Assembly: GCA_001643675.2 (NCBI GenBank)
Contig: LSRY02000029.1
Location: 806,001-870,000 of the forward strand
Length of the DNA stretch: 64,000 bases
Source: Monocercomonoides exilis
Lineage: Eukaryota; Preaxostyla; Oxymonadida; Polymastigidae
Direction: 5' to 3'
Part shown: one piece after another, positions 45,687 through 58,146 of the stretch
Layout: each line of letters begins with the position of its first letter
Position numbering within the stretch: the stretch's first letter is position 1
The notes under the pieces: model-generated
What the model was told of the DNA's origin: nothing
Database searches by the model: none
What the model saw: only the letters and a program-made list of their open reading frames with translations
Made by a program: the position numbers and the translations under genes

Positions 45687-48600
45687 ATGATTTTCAGCAA
45701 ATGTCTGCTGAAGAGCCATCTTAAAGTGTTTTTATCAACACCATCAAACGCCTCGTTGCTGCTGACAACGCTGGCATGCTTGATAGAAGGGAGGAATTGC
45801 CTGCTGACAAAGCAGGAAGGCGATGAAAGACAGTTTCTTCTTTTGGTGTTTGATCTGGACATTGTTTCGATTGACATGGAGAAGGCAAGTGCGGCTGGAT
45901 TTTATTCAGCAGTCATGGAAGAGTCGCGGATGATAGGTTTTTGCATTTTGTTTTGTGGCAGTTTTTCTCAAAAATGAGAAATTGTTGTTTATATTGTTTC
46001 AGAATTGTGTGTATTTTGGAAATTTGAATTTAATTGACAGTTCTAATTTATAAAACTGTATTTGCATTTGCGTGGGTGAAACAGGGACGGAGAGCCAGTG
46101 CGCCTTCTGCCGAATGTTGTGATATTCAACAACCTCGACCTGGCACCCCCTGATGCACAGAATGCAGTTGCAGAGGTGTCTTCGCTTAATTTGATGCGCC
46201 TTAACTATTTTTATGAATGTTTTGGGAAATCGTCTTTTTCAACATTGATTCATTTGATAGTTTCTTTCCACTCCAAATCTCTCATTGTCTGATGGATGGA
46301 TGCTTGTTCGTCCAACCGTCTTCGTGGGCATTGGGATTGTTTCCGCTCCAATGCTTCTACAGAGGCCAAAGACGCGTGCTCCGTACCGTGACCAGTTTCC
46401 ATCGTTTGTCCCTCCTTCGTTTATCTCTGTTCCGTGGAGATACTGCGCTCCTGGGCTTCTTCAACAGTTTCTGGTTTCATCATCTGATCTGCAGCCAGAG
46501 TTGCACTATTACAATCCGTATATGTGTGTGATGAGTGGTTTATTTGCCAAAGTCAAATTTTTCTGATTTGCTTTGATTTGAATGGTTGCTTTTTGCAGAA
46601 CAGAGCAAAAGCCTGAACAGGAAGTGTTGAAGGGAGGGGCATCTTGCATGGAAGAAAAACCGCTTGATCGCTTTTCAGAGGAAGATCTGATTGCAATGCG
46701 AGTGTCTTTGAACCGGTCTTTTGTGCACAACTCGCTCTCACTTTATTGTATGCTTCTTTGTTTTGTTTTATTTTTTATTTCTTTGTCTGTTTCTTGCACC
46801 GATTGATTTTTGATTTCCTCATTTCAACACTTTTGTGTAAACGCTGTTGCTGTTGCAACAAGTGAACGATTTGCTGGCTCAGATTGAGTGCCATCCTTTG
46901 GTTGCATCGTTTCCGGCTTCTCCCGATCTTCTCACTTCGATCATCTCGTTTGTCTCGACAGTCCATTCGCTCACTCACCTCGACTCGCAGAAGATTCCTT
47001 CGCTTTTGATGTATCCATCCTACTCTTCTGCACTTTCCTCGTTTTCCTCTCTGCACATCACCCCTTCGCCTGCTGGAACTCCATCTTCTTTGGGCTGCTT
47101 CTCAGTGCAGAACCCCTCTTTTTCAGGGTCTCCTCTTCCGCCATCATGCCCATCACCGATTTCTCCGTTTTCTCCCCTTTCCTCCACTCACGTTGCATTC
47201 ATCGGTCACATCCGCAGCGCAACTCAGTCATCTGCTCTGTCTTCCCTCGCTGCTGACTTCGCACGTCGATCTTCGCAGAACGACCAGCACAAAACAAGCA
47301 TGTCACTCGATGTGTCTGCTTCTGCTGCTGGTTCTTCCTCTTCCTCTTCATCTTCCTCTCCTTTTGCTTTGTCATCAGCACAATCACAGATGCCAACGCC
47401 TCGCATCATTTCGCTGGCAGACTCACATCGCCCGTCGTTTTCGATGGCTCAGACATCCACCCGCATTTCAGACTTGTCTCCGTCGATGCCTTTTTCTTCA
47501 TCTTTTTCCCATTCCTCTTCCTCTTCCATTTCTTCTTCTGTTTCTGTGCCATCTGGATTCTGTGCATCTTCCTCTGCAACCATGCGACCATCTCCGCTTT
47601 CGAACTCATCTACTTCTTCTTCATGTTCTGAACTGCCCGCTGTCCGCAGCATGCACTCTGCACAGTCGTCGATGCGCTCGCCTCTCCTTCCTCAGACACA
47701 GCACACATTATCCTCTGCAGCTGAATTGTCGTCTGCATCTCTTAGCCTTCCGCCGACCTCTTCGCGTGTGCGTGTGCCTGATGCCTCGTCTTCGCTGGAT
47801 GCAGTTAAAATGCGCAGAAGAACTTCATTTGCGCCTTTTCAGCTTCGAGGTGCTGGAAATCCGTCAATCTGTTCTGTTTCTGCCTCTTCCTCTGCTTCTG
47901 CTTCTGCTTCTGCTTCTGCTTCTGGGCATGTTATGATGGAATCGGACGAGTGTGAGAGCAGAGAAAGTTCAGCTGGTGAGTGTGTGCTGTTTGTGTCGGC
48001 AGCAGACATCCAGCGCTGCTTGGTGGATCTTCTGGCACATCGCATGACTGTTCGGCCAGCACCAGCTGCACAGGCAGTGTCTATGATGTGGATGCTCCTG
48101 AGACAGGCAAGAGACGCCGATCCGCTGGGGGGAGAGGAGATGGAGGAATTTGAGAGAGGAGAGGAGAGAGAGCAGAAGAGCAGCAGCGTCTTCCCGTTCA
48201 GCCCTTTTGATTCAAGTTTTGCAGAAGAGAAAGGGGAAAGGAGTTTGTTCGGGAGTGGGTGCGATAATGAAGAGCGGTGGGAGGTTAAGCACAGTTCAGG
48301 AGATGAAGCAGAAAAAGGAGAAAGCGGGAAAATGTTCAATGAGGTTGGATCGAAGACGAGCTTCTTCCAAAATTCAAGCAAAGTGTCTGAGAATGCTTCA
48401 GATGAAAATGGAGATGACGAAGGGCTGGATGAAGGCACTCCTGTGCAGCTGTCAGACTCGTTGCATGCAACTTCATTGCGACAGCTGCCATCATTCACAA
48501 AATTGACAGAATCTCATCCGTCCTCTTCTCCTGCTTCTCCCTCGAATGATTCAGGAAAGGAATCAGAAGCGAAAGCTGTTGGTGTTGAGTCTGCCAAAAG

Positions 48601-49531
48601 TGAGGTTGAATGTTTGGGGAAGGGACGAAAAGAGTGCGAACAGCCAAATGGGAAGGAATGCTGTGAGTCAGATCCAAAACATCAACAGTCTGAATTGTCA
48701 GCTGAACAGCAGAAGAAGAAATCGAACTTTGGTGATGTTTTTCGTTCATCGTTCGTTTCATCGCCTGAATCGCTTTCATTGTCAGACAGCGATTGCAGTT
48801 TGGTGCAGAGCCCATTGGAGCAAGAAAACAATGAGGTTTCGATTCAAATATCTTCCACTTCAGCTAAAAACACTTCATGCACTTCAGAAAGCATTCCAAC
48901 TGCTCCTCCGCCTCCTCCCCCGCCTCCACCACTACCACCACCACCACCTCCTCCTCCTCCTCCTCCTCCTCATAATTCTGCTTCAAACACGCAATCAAAA
49001 GTATCAGCAGCTGCTGTCTCTCCATCGGCTTTCTTCCCATCATCTGGACAGCTCGAGGGCTCGTCTTCATTGCCCTCTTCTGAGGCAATGTTTGCTTTAG
49101 GGGCTGGTTCGCCGTTTCCGTCTCCTCTCTCAGAATCAGCCTCAGATGCGATGGAGTCCTCTCCAAAAGACGCTTATCGGCGCAGCACATCTTCCCCGCT
49201 GCCTTCTCTTTTGGGGTTGTATTACTCGGGCTCTTCTGCATTTCGGTTGGCTTTCCGCCAGCTTGCGTCAGTTGCATTTGGCATCCCGCTGAGCACAGCA
49301 AGCACAGCCTCATCCACATTCCTTCTGAAGAAGCTGTTGAAAGTCTCGCATGCACTGGGCATCTCGTCCGATGAGCGGGAGCTAAATGCACCTGAGCCAA
49401 GTGTTTCACCCTTTGGCAAGCTGAGAAGAGCGCCTGCTGAAAGAGAAGTGATGTTCAACACGGTTCTGGATTTCATTCATTCGATCATATCTGAGGCTGT
49501 TGAGGCTTCACCGCTTCCTCTCAGCTGTTGA
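45687..49531 (+). CDS. AAA+ ATPase candidate, Mg-chelatase/MCM-like (1140 aa, 5 exons)
   Basis: Exons 45687-45936, 46093-46175, 46261-46537, 46604-46747, 46863-49531, chosen for phase. Two acceptors (CGGAG|AG at 46092, AACAG|AG at 46603) are not the most obvious sites, but those would create stops. Residues 1-83 contain RQFLLLVFDLD. LLPNVVIFNNLDLA (about 89-102) resembles a Walker B helix with Asn in place of the acidic pair. Then come VFVGIGIVSAP and HNSLSLYLNDLLAQIECHP, like the arm of Mg-chelatase-type AAA+ proteins. A Ser-rich linker (about 330-600) precedes DIQRCLVDLLAHRMTVRPAPAA (about 632-653), which resembles the closing lid of that group. A poly-Pro run (about 932-955) sits in an acidic/Ser-rich tail. 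No Walker A is visible, so an inactive ATPase or a missing 5' exon is possible. The coding part is visibly more GC-rich than its flanks. Confidence 0.55.
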
Positions 49532-50276
49532 TTTGCTGTCATGCACTTAAATATAAACTGGGATTCTTTTTTTGTTTTCCTTTTCCTTTTCTTCTTCTTC
49601 TCAGCTTTTTATAAAGATGTGCACAAAAAATGAAAACCATAAACGACAATTGCATTTATTTTTGGAGAATTTTGTGTTTTTTGGACTGATTTGCTTTCAA
49701 AAGGAACAATGAGCAAAGCTTTTGTATTGAATGTTCTTTTTTTAATGAAAAGTATATGTTTTCTAATTTTGTGGAATTATATATGAATCTTTGTTTCCTT
49801 TGTTGATGAAATTTGGGTTGAAACTTTTTTGGAAAAAAGGTCAATCTTTTGTGTATTTTTTGCAGAATATATTTTTCAATCGATTTATGAAAAATTAAAG
49901 CAAAAGTTAGTACTTTACAAAAATAAAAGGAATAGAGAATTAAAAATTGACTTCTCATTTCCTTCATCGAAGAAGAAAATTATCATTTTGCGATTCTAAT
50001 GAAGTGCATCATCGAAATTCAATATATTCTTTTAATGCAGTTCTTAAAAATATGTGCGATTATCATCTCTCTCAATCGCATTCATTCATGCTCCAGTTAT
50101 CCTTGTTTCTCTTCATTATTGCATCTGTTCTTTTGCTTTCGAATTCTAATTGTGTTGTATCATGTGTTGTTTATGTCATTCAGCTTTAAAGATGAAATAG
50201 GATGTTTTTGGGTTCTATTCTTTCTTCTTCGATCGCACATTCGCATCAGATATCACTATACACTGAATTGAACACT
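49532..50276. other. AT-rich intergenic region
   Basis: Between the AAA+ candidate and the kinase relic. Short frames such as 49656-49967 (minus) and 49947-50271 (plus) have no domain features. Nothing supported. Confidence 0.5.
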
Positions 50277-50630
50277 TTATTTGTTCCTCTCTCCAATCTC
50301 AATAGATGGTAATTCCAATTCTTTGATCTTCTATCGGGTCATCTCAAAAGAGTTCTGTCCAAAGAGAATATCAAGCGTCAGACACTCCCACAACATCATT
50401 TCTAACATAAATGCAACCCTCTTCTTCGTCGCATGCTTCTTCCCTCCATTCGACAGCCCCTGTGTTATTTTCCTCAGGCTTTCCTTCCTGTTGTCATCCT
50501 CATCCTCAAACGCTGATGAGGACAGAGAGTCATCCTCCTCCTTTTCATCATCACTTGCTGATGTCACAACTGTTGATGAAGAGATGGATGAGGAATCAGA
50601 ATCCTCAGATGAAAGAGCTAAATGAAAAAA
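50277..50630 (-). pseudogene. Relic of receptor pseudokinase tail
   Basis: Minus-strand fragment aligned by eye with the pseudokinase end of the broken receptor: SSISSSTVVTSASDDE, SSAFEDEDDN, KKHATKKRVAFMLEMMLWECLT and LFGQ match its SSISSSTVVTSTSDDD, SSAFEDEDDN, INKKIGATKESVAF and PFGE. It keeps the conserved Trp of LWE that is TAG in the larger gene. The WRAPELL motif has decayed, and a TAG (50331-50333) is followed in frame by KIKELELPSIEIGERNK before TAA. No transmembrane or extracellular part is nearby, so it is an isolated fragment. Confidence 0.7.
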
Positions 50631-50684
50631 GTTGTTCAACTTATATAGGCATTGTTGCATGTTGAAAAGCAATAAACGTAACAA

Positions 50685-51107
50685 ATATTAAAATTTTGAA
50701 TTCGTCAAAAATTTAAAATTTGTTTTCACTAAATTCTGTCTGTTAAAAAAAAAAATGAAATTCTGGATACTGAAATGAAAAAATTTTTTTTTACCTTTAG
50801 AAACAATATTGCTTAATTGTTTTTTATATTTTTGGAATAAAATAGTGCATGTATTATTTGAAAATGAATCATAAGCTCTTCATTAAAAAAACAACTTTGA
50901 AAACCATGGAATATATTTGCATATCAACTTAAATAGGAAATGAGTGAAATGTTATGAAAAGATGCACATGTTTTTAAAACAATAATGATGATAATTAAAA
51001 TATTATTATTTATTATCTTTATTTTTCAAACAAAAATTTAAGAAAATGATCTTATGCTTTTTGTTGAATTTTTACGTTCAAAAAACATATAATATAAATG
51101 ATCAAGA
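50685..51107. other. AT-rich intergenic region
   Basis: Upstream of the kelch protein gene; A/T runs only. Probably contains its promoter. Confidence 0.5.
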
Positions 51108-54100
51108 ATGTTATTTTGCGTGTATCTTTGTATATTAACAATTATATATGCTACTTGTAATTCAAAGGAACCTATTATAAAATCTGTTACAATATTTCCA
51201 CCGACAGGTTCACAAATAAACCCTCGTTATTCACCTTTTTTTCAGTTTTATTTCGAAAATGAAAATCCTTCTTTATTCCTTTACGGTGGTGTTGACCACA
51301 AAGAAGAAATGGTTTCAGATGCATATACTATTAATCTCTTCCCATTCTTTTCATCACGTTTGATTATTCCCATGGGCTTCCCAAAGCCTTTTGTAAAGTT
51401 TTTTGCTCAATTCAAAGTGGGAAACACATTTTTCATTTGGGGCGGATGGAATGAAAATGGATTTTCAAATATGCTGTGGTCATTTGATATTTCATCGAAA
51501 GAATGGAAAGAATTGGATGAAGGGAAGACAATTCCAGAAGCAAGACATTCAATGGCATACGCATCAGATGGAGATAAACTGTATATTTTTGGTGGGATCA
51601 GTGCATCTGGACTTCTTAATGATATGTGGGAGTTTGACACACAAAACAACCAATGGAAAGAATTGAAAATAGTCACCGGAGAAGTTGGCCCTGAACCTTG
51701 CAGCGGAGCAGGTATGCTTGTTGCGAATGGATATGCTGTTGTTTATGGAGGAGACACTGGAGGAGATGATGACTTTTCACTCGATATGTTCAGAATAAAG
51801 ATTGACACAATTTCTTCTCAATCTTGGGAAGAAGTTGAAATAACTGATAAGAATGGAGATGCAAGCGACATTCCTTATTCTTGCTCCCAATTTGGTCAGG
51901 CAACATTTATTTCTTCGGATGGTGCATTTGCGTATATTCATGGTGGACGTCTATCAAACAATTTGTTCGATTATCAAAATTCGTTAATAATTCTTGATTG
52001 CAGTCAAGCCGTCAAAGGGGGAAATGATATAAAAACTGCAAAATATAAAGAAATTACATTTAACTTTCCGAAGTTGTTGTGTCTTTGCGGATGTACAACT
52101 GATTCAGATGGAAACCTTTTTATTTTTGGAGGGAAATCAAATAAATTCGCATCTGGAGAATTATTAGCTGTGATGAAAGAGGATTTATCTATTGACATTT
52201 CAGAAAATGCAATTCATTCTAAAGAAGCAAAAGAGCGAAGACAAAATTTCAGAAAGAAGATTATTAGTGAAGAATTTATAGAAACGAAGTCAGGTCAATT
52301 AAGCAAACATTCAAAATCAGAAAGCAATTCTCGTTTCAATTATTATGATAGTAATTCTCCGTTCATTCGTTTAATTTCAGTGTATGAACTTGGACCATCT
52401 CCACGTGTGAATCCTACAGTTGGAACATATGGTGATTCATTTTTTGTGTTTGGAGGACGAAATCCAGAAACAGGAGAAATTTTCAACGATTTGTATGGAT
52501 GGGGAACAGATATAAATCAGTGGGAAAGAATTACTCCAAAAGGAAACTCAGAAACGCCTCCCGCAAGAGAGCTTGCTTCATTATGTTGTGAAACTGATCG
52601 ATTTTTTATCTTTGGAGGCTTAGGACCGAACGCACAAACAGGAAAGGTGGAACCGTCAAATGAATTGTGGGAATTTTCTTTTCGTACGCATGAATGGAAG
52701 CAGTTGGGGAAAAAATCCAAGAATAAGCCAACACCTGTATTTGGTGCATCATCTGCCATCCATTTTAATTGCTTGGTTGTTTCTGGTGGAAAAAGTTTTG
52801 ATGACGTCAATCATCCTCCTTCGTCATATGTATTTTATTTTGGAACAGAAGAATGGAAAGAACTTCACTTCGTGGATTCAACATATAAGTCTGCCATTCT
52901 TTTTTTGAACAAGATCATTACAAAAAATAAAACAGAAAACACACAACTGCAAAGATATGAAAGTCATGAACGTAACTATATAGAAATGCCAAATATTTAC
53001 GAAAATAGTGAGAATATAAAAAGAGATTTGATGATATCAGATAATAAGCAAGTTGGAAGCGTCAGACAAAATATGAGCAATAATGATGAATCTACACATT
53101 CAAATCTAATTGTCATTGGAGGAATGGATGGCATTTCTCCAATGAAAGGGTTTAGATGTTATGATTTTGAAAAATTATTGAAAATAGGTAATTTTGATTT
53201 TACAAATATTTCTGGGAATAACGAAAATTTGAATCATATTTTTCACTATCAAGATGGGATGGCATTACCTTTTGAAAATAAAGTATTAATGTTCGGAGGG
53301 AGAAATGGAGATCGCGCAATGGATACTTTCAAAGTTGTAGAATTCGATAAGTATGGCCATGCAACTGTGACCGAAGATGATGGAACAGAACTTAAAAACG
53401 GTATTCATCTCGATGTGGTTGAAGCTGGATGTTCAATTTTTCAAAATAACATTATTTGTTTCGGTGGAAGGCAAATACATAAAGGAAGAACTATCATGCC
53501 ATTTGCAATTGATACAATTCGTAATATTAGTCTTCAAGATAATGTTTTAGGCTGTTCAGAAGGATATTTCAAGAATAAGGAAAAATGTGAAAGATGTAAA
53601 GAAGGAACTTATTCAGATGGAAAAAATCGAACGGCTTGCATTCCTTGCCCCGCAGGAACGTTTGGAATATGGGAGGGTGCTCGAGAATTTGAATGCGAAT
53701 TTGCTCAGGCTGGAACATTCACAAACACTTCTGGTTTATCAAGTCCAATTAAATGTGAAACTGAACAGTATTGTCCAATTGGCTCAGCATCAAATAATAA
53801 TACAATGCCAACTACCGATCCTTCGAGAACAACTCAACCTCAATTATACAGTGAGCCATCGAAATTGGTGACTGCGATAAATATTATTTCATATGTTGCT
53901 ATGGCTGCTTTTGGTTTTATGGTTGCTCTGTTTCTTCTATGCTTTCGAACAAAATCGTGCATGTGGAAACTGGATGGCTATTCAAGCAAGTATAATGACT
54001 CTCTTGATCCACATACGCACTCTTCAGTCAAACAAATAAGAAAAACAACATTTGGAGGATTTGTTTCGATTGTTGCCATCTTTTTTGTTGCTGGCGTTGT

Positions 54101-55204
54101 TCTTTCGAATATTTTGGGTTTTTTCTTATTCAACATTGCTGAGACAAGGACAACAGTCGATGCTTCAACAGAAAGTCATATATTAGAACATTTCACAAAC
54201 AATCACGTTCTTGTTGAACTTACTTTGATGGACTATACCGGTGAATGTGTTGGACCTGTGAATAAAGAGATTTATGAAAAATCTGATAAGTGTTCAGACA
54301 AGTTAGGATTGGGGAAAACATCATTTAATCCATATGGTATGTGTCTGTTTTTTACTGTTAATAAAATTTTTAAATATTTTTTTTGATGTATTCATTAAAA
54401 ATATTCCATTTAGGATTGAAAAAAGATAGAAATTTACTTTTCACACCGACTTGCACTCAAATTCATTCCACTAATTATTATTATCCTCCAACACATAATT
54501 GCAAGATTACTCTTGAAGGTGAAAACGTAAATGTTCCATTGAAAAATGTTCAGATGGACATTTTTTCCATGTTTTCCTCAGAAAGAAATGTTTCTTGCAG
54601 AGCAATAAAAGTCTTCGCATCTGTTGATTCTGCTGTTCCTGAGCAACATAACCTGAAATTTGGTCCAAAAAATTTTAAATCTTCAATTGAAGATATTATT
54701 TTGAGTGGCAATAAATCAGTATTCAGTGGTCCAGTATCAACGAACGTGACGTTGGAGCTTGTCCCATCTATTTATAAAAGAAATGTCGCTTTGAAAACAA
54801 ATATGGAAGAAGAAGGCCATCTCATCAACCACATTTCATTTGATAACGGATCCTTTTCAAATTATCCAAACATATATTATAACTTCGGGCTGGGCGTCAA
54901 TATAAAATTCAAGCTGGAAAAATATGTGGTTATCACTCAACATTCAATGAAGATATCTTGGGTAACATTTTTTTCATCTCTTGGTGGGTCTTTTGTTTTC
55001 TTTGGATATTTTGGTAACATTTTGCCCGTATTTGAAATGTTAATGAACATTAAATGGCCATGTGGGAAAAAAGGGACAAATAAAGTTACTGCAATGTTTC
55101 ATGATTCATATAGAAAAACAAACAAAGGAGAAACAAACAGAGAGTATATCGAAGAAATGAAGTCAATGAATGAAGAGCCTCTTTCCTTGAGTTCTTTAGT
55201 TTGA
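51108..55204 (+). CDS. Kelch-repeat, Cys-rich multi-spanning membrane protein (1339 aa, 2 exons)
   Basis: Exons 51108-54336 and 54414-55204; the 77-nt GTATGT..TTTAG intron splits a Gly codon (NPYG|LKKDR). A signal peptide (MLFCVYLCILTIIYATC) is followed by about 790 residues of kelch-type blades (LYIFGGISASG..NDMWEF, FFVFGGRNPETGE..NDLYGW, FFIFGGLGPNAQTG), likely two propellers separated by a charged insert. A Cys-rich GCC2/GCC3-like segment (about 814-905; CKEGTYSDG, CPAGTFG) comes next, then transmembrane segments at about 917-947 and 980-1010. A luminal or extracellular loop follows, then a last membrane segment near 1255-1285 and a charged cytosolic tail. Attractin-like kelch ectodomains are the nearest comparison for the N-terminal half. 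It is likely a surface or secretory-pathway receptor; ligand and role are unknown. Confidence 0.83.
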
Positions 55205-55358
55205 GTGTTTTTGTATTTTCAGTTGTGAGATTCTTTTTGGAACAAATTTTTTATTTGAATATTTCTTTATGGCACTGTTTTTGTATTTGTTTGCCAACTG
55301 CAGAAAAGCATTTGATGAGTAAACGTTTTTATATATCCATTTTCAATCTGTTTAGAAC

Positions 55359-55412
55359 TTTTTTTTTTTTTTTTTTTTTTTTTTGTTTGTTTGTTTGTTT
55401 GTTTGTTTGTCT
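55359..55412 (+). repeat. Poly-T followed by (GTTT)n
   Basis: About 26 T residues run directly into about seven GTTT units. It could be the remnant of a retroposed poly-A end on the minus strand or a simple slippage product. Confidence 0.85.
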
Positions 55413-55816
55413 TTGTTATTCTAATAGAAATTGAGAGTTTTTGTTTATTTTAAAGTTGCTTTTACAAGGCAAAATAATATTTTTTTTTCCAAAAATTTAA
55501 AATTGAGTGTCTGATTATGTTTGCGTTTACTCATTTGTAATTCAAGTTTAAAGTTTTACACATTCTTTTCATTGAAATCTATTCAATTCGAATATTTAAC
55601 AACATGCAAGTAGAGGTCTGTTTAATATATATGTTTATACACCAAAAATTATTCAAAATGAGAATTTTTGCATTCAAAAAAAAATTTGCAAACAAATGAA
55701 TAATTTTTTCAAACGAAATAATAATTGTTTAAAACTAAACATAATTTTATTCCATCTTTCACGAAATTTTGTGATAATCCTTTTTTCACTTTTGAATCTG
55801 AGATCATTTTGTGCAG

Positions 55817-55817
<1 letters not shown>

Positions 55818-55853
<36 letters not shown>
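55818..55853. repeat. (TA)n microsatellite
   Basis: About 18 uninterrupted TA units ending at the left end of the inverted-repeat element. The element also has TA at its right end, so the insertion used or created a TA target. Confidence 0.92.
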
Positions 55854-55857
<4 letters not shown>

Positions 55858-56815
55858 GGTTTTTTTATCCGGACATTTTTTTTTATTGGCGTGTCTCACC
55901 AAATAAAAACTAAAAACAAAAAAAGCATATTGCACCAGGTTTGAGCACGTATTAAATGTTCATATAAAAAAATTTTTTGTCAATTTTTGTTTTTGATGAA
56001 GATCTTGAGAATTTTTAATTTATTTTTGATCATTTGTTTTGCTCGTTTTTAATCGACTCTCTTTTTCTGTCAGTTTTTAGCTACTGGACCATGAATCATT
56101 CATAATTATCATATATAATTTCAAATCTTTTTTGTTTTTTCTTATTTTTTCACGAGTTTTTCGCATTTCATTGTTTTTGAAGAAAATTATAAAAAACTCA
56201 TATTTTCTCAATTGTTTTTTGTTCTTTCAATAAAAATATTAAAATTTTGTGCAAATTAGATAAAAATGCATTGCTACTCAAAATTGTTTGTCATATTTCA
56301 TAAAATCAAAAACAAAATGAGCAATTTTGTCAAAATGAAAAATTGATTTGTACTGCTAAAGCAGCAACATTAAACAAAATTTTCACGTTGTGCATATTTA
56401 CTGCAAGCATTTATCTTTTCATGCACCCCACGAAAAACATCTAATAAATATTGTGTTGCTCATTATTTTCAGATTTTTATAATTTTCTTCAAAAACAATG
56501 AAATGCGAAAAACTCGTGAAAAAATAAGAAAAAACAAAAAAGATTTGAAATTATATATGATAATTATGAATGATTCATGGTCCAGTAGCTAAAAACTGAC
56601 AGAAAAAGAGAGTCGATTAAAAACGAGCAAAACAAATGATCAAAAATAAATTAAAAATTCTCAAGATCTTCATCAAAAACAAAAATTGACAAAAAATTTT
56701 TTTATATGAACATTTAATACGTGCTCAAACCTGGTGCAATATGCTTTTTTTGTTTTTAGTTTTTATTTGGTGAGACACGCCAATAAAAAAAAATGTCCGG
56801 ATAAAAAAACCACCC
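55854..56815. mobile_element. Non-autonomous inverted-repeat element with 342-bp TIRs (MITE-like)
   Basis: The left arm (55854-56195) and right arm (56474-56815) are reverse complements of equal length over 342 bp, beginning GGGTGGTTTTTTTATCCGGA and ending with its complement. They enclose a 278-bp centre without coding capacity. TA dinucleotides flank both ends (55852-55853 and 56816-56817), as for Tc1/mariner-type insertions. Every stretch I compared in the arms is identical, so the insertion looks recent. It has no transposase and must be mobilised by a partner elsewhere. The superfamily call rests only on the TA target and is tentative. Confidence 0.88.
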
Positions 56816-56817
56816 TA

Positions 56818-58146
56818 TTTAAATTATTGCATTTGTTGTATCTGAGTTAATGAATGAAGCAAAGCTGAAGAAGACTGTGAAGGAGATGCAAAAGGTGATG
56901 AAGAAGATCTTATGGAAATTTCCAATGTCGGATATCTTCTAACATATAATATTCTCATTATCACAATCTTGCCCTTTGCTCTTGTGGATAATCCTTCAAT
57001 AGCAAAAGACTGAAGATGAAGTCATTACGACTCAAATTCATTTTTCCTGGCATTTGCCTTCAGCTGCCTGAATAACTCCAAACTGATATTTTTTCTTGTA
57101 ATTTTGGCTCTCAAGCAAAACAATCAAATGCCATTCTACCCCTCTCCTCAGTTCAGTAAATCAATGCCTTGCCCTTCTCATCCCAAGAAAGGCGCCTTGC
57201 CCTGTCCCAACTGCCTCCAATGTCCTGTTTCAGTTATTTGCCCCAATCTCTCCAACAAAATTTTTTCTGAAAATGTCCTCTTCTTCTTCAAAAGGTGCTT
57301 CCTTTTCATAGAGTTTGGACATTCTTCCTTTTTGTTTTTAACGTCTTCCAATCCCGATGATTTCTGATCTATTAATTTTCATTCTTCATCGCATTTCTAT
57401 CCATCGCGCATGTTGAGTCCATGATAAGAAACATAAATATTTGTAACAAAATATGTTCAGGCTCTAATATATTTGTAAGATAATGTTTGTCTCTATTCTT
57501 CGCTGTTCTGCTCTGCAAAGAATAGATTATCCATTTTATAAAAATTTCTGAATCATGACTTTGGAGAGGATACGGATGGAAATATCTTAGCAATGAATAA
57601 ACAAATAAAAAATACATGCATTACGTTTTTTTGTGTGATTGATGAAATTGTTGTGTTCCCTTTGTTCACTCAATTTCAAAAACAATCATACAGAATTCCA
57701 AATTATTGCATCTCCATCATTTCCAGCTGTCATCATAGGAAATAATATTTCAAATTCTATAGATAATGTTCACTCATTGAACTCTCAATCAGTGCATAAA
57801 TATTCCAGTTTTAAGAAAATTATTTGATCATGGAATCCATAACAACAAACCGAATTAATTTGTACATTTTTTTCTTAATAATCACTTTCCAAAAGTACCA
57901 AGACGATAAAGAATGGTGTGAACACGACATTTTTAATGACTATTTTTGAGATCTTGTTATTCATTGATGTCATCAATCCAAACAAATGGCATGTTCAATG
58001 TGAATGATAAAAATTTTATTGTTTTGTGAATAAAATATTCTTATAAAAATGCAGGAGATGGACAATACAAAAAAGTTCACAGGCTTGCATTCATTGTTGC
58101 ATTTGAATTCATAATGATGGATTTTTTTTTTCATTTTTTAATTTAG
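56818..58146. other. AT-rich region, no supported gene
   Basis: Short frames at 57104-57367 (plus) and 57372-57617 (minus), and a minus-strand coding-like scrap near 57250-57350, lack families. An upstream first exon for the following helical-family gene should lie in the right part, because that gene's first visible exon opens at a splice acceptor. Confidence 0.45.

Larger units (their letters stand above)
55205..55853. other. AT-rich spacer with microsatellites
   Basis: Contains a poly-T/(GTTT)n tract and a (TA)n tract (listed separately) and no supported gene. Confidence 0.6.

Noticed and set aside
48905-48970. Poly-proline run as evidence for a formin FH1 domain
   Set aside because: No FH2 domain follows; the run sits in a low-complexity tail of the AAA+ candidate.
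57104-57617. Plus- and minus-strand frames of 80-90 codons
   Set aside because: No domain or splice context; a few coding-like words on the minus strand are too short to support a relic.
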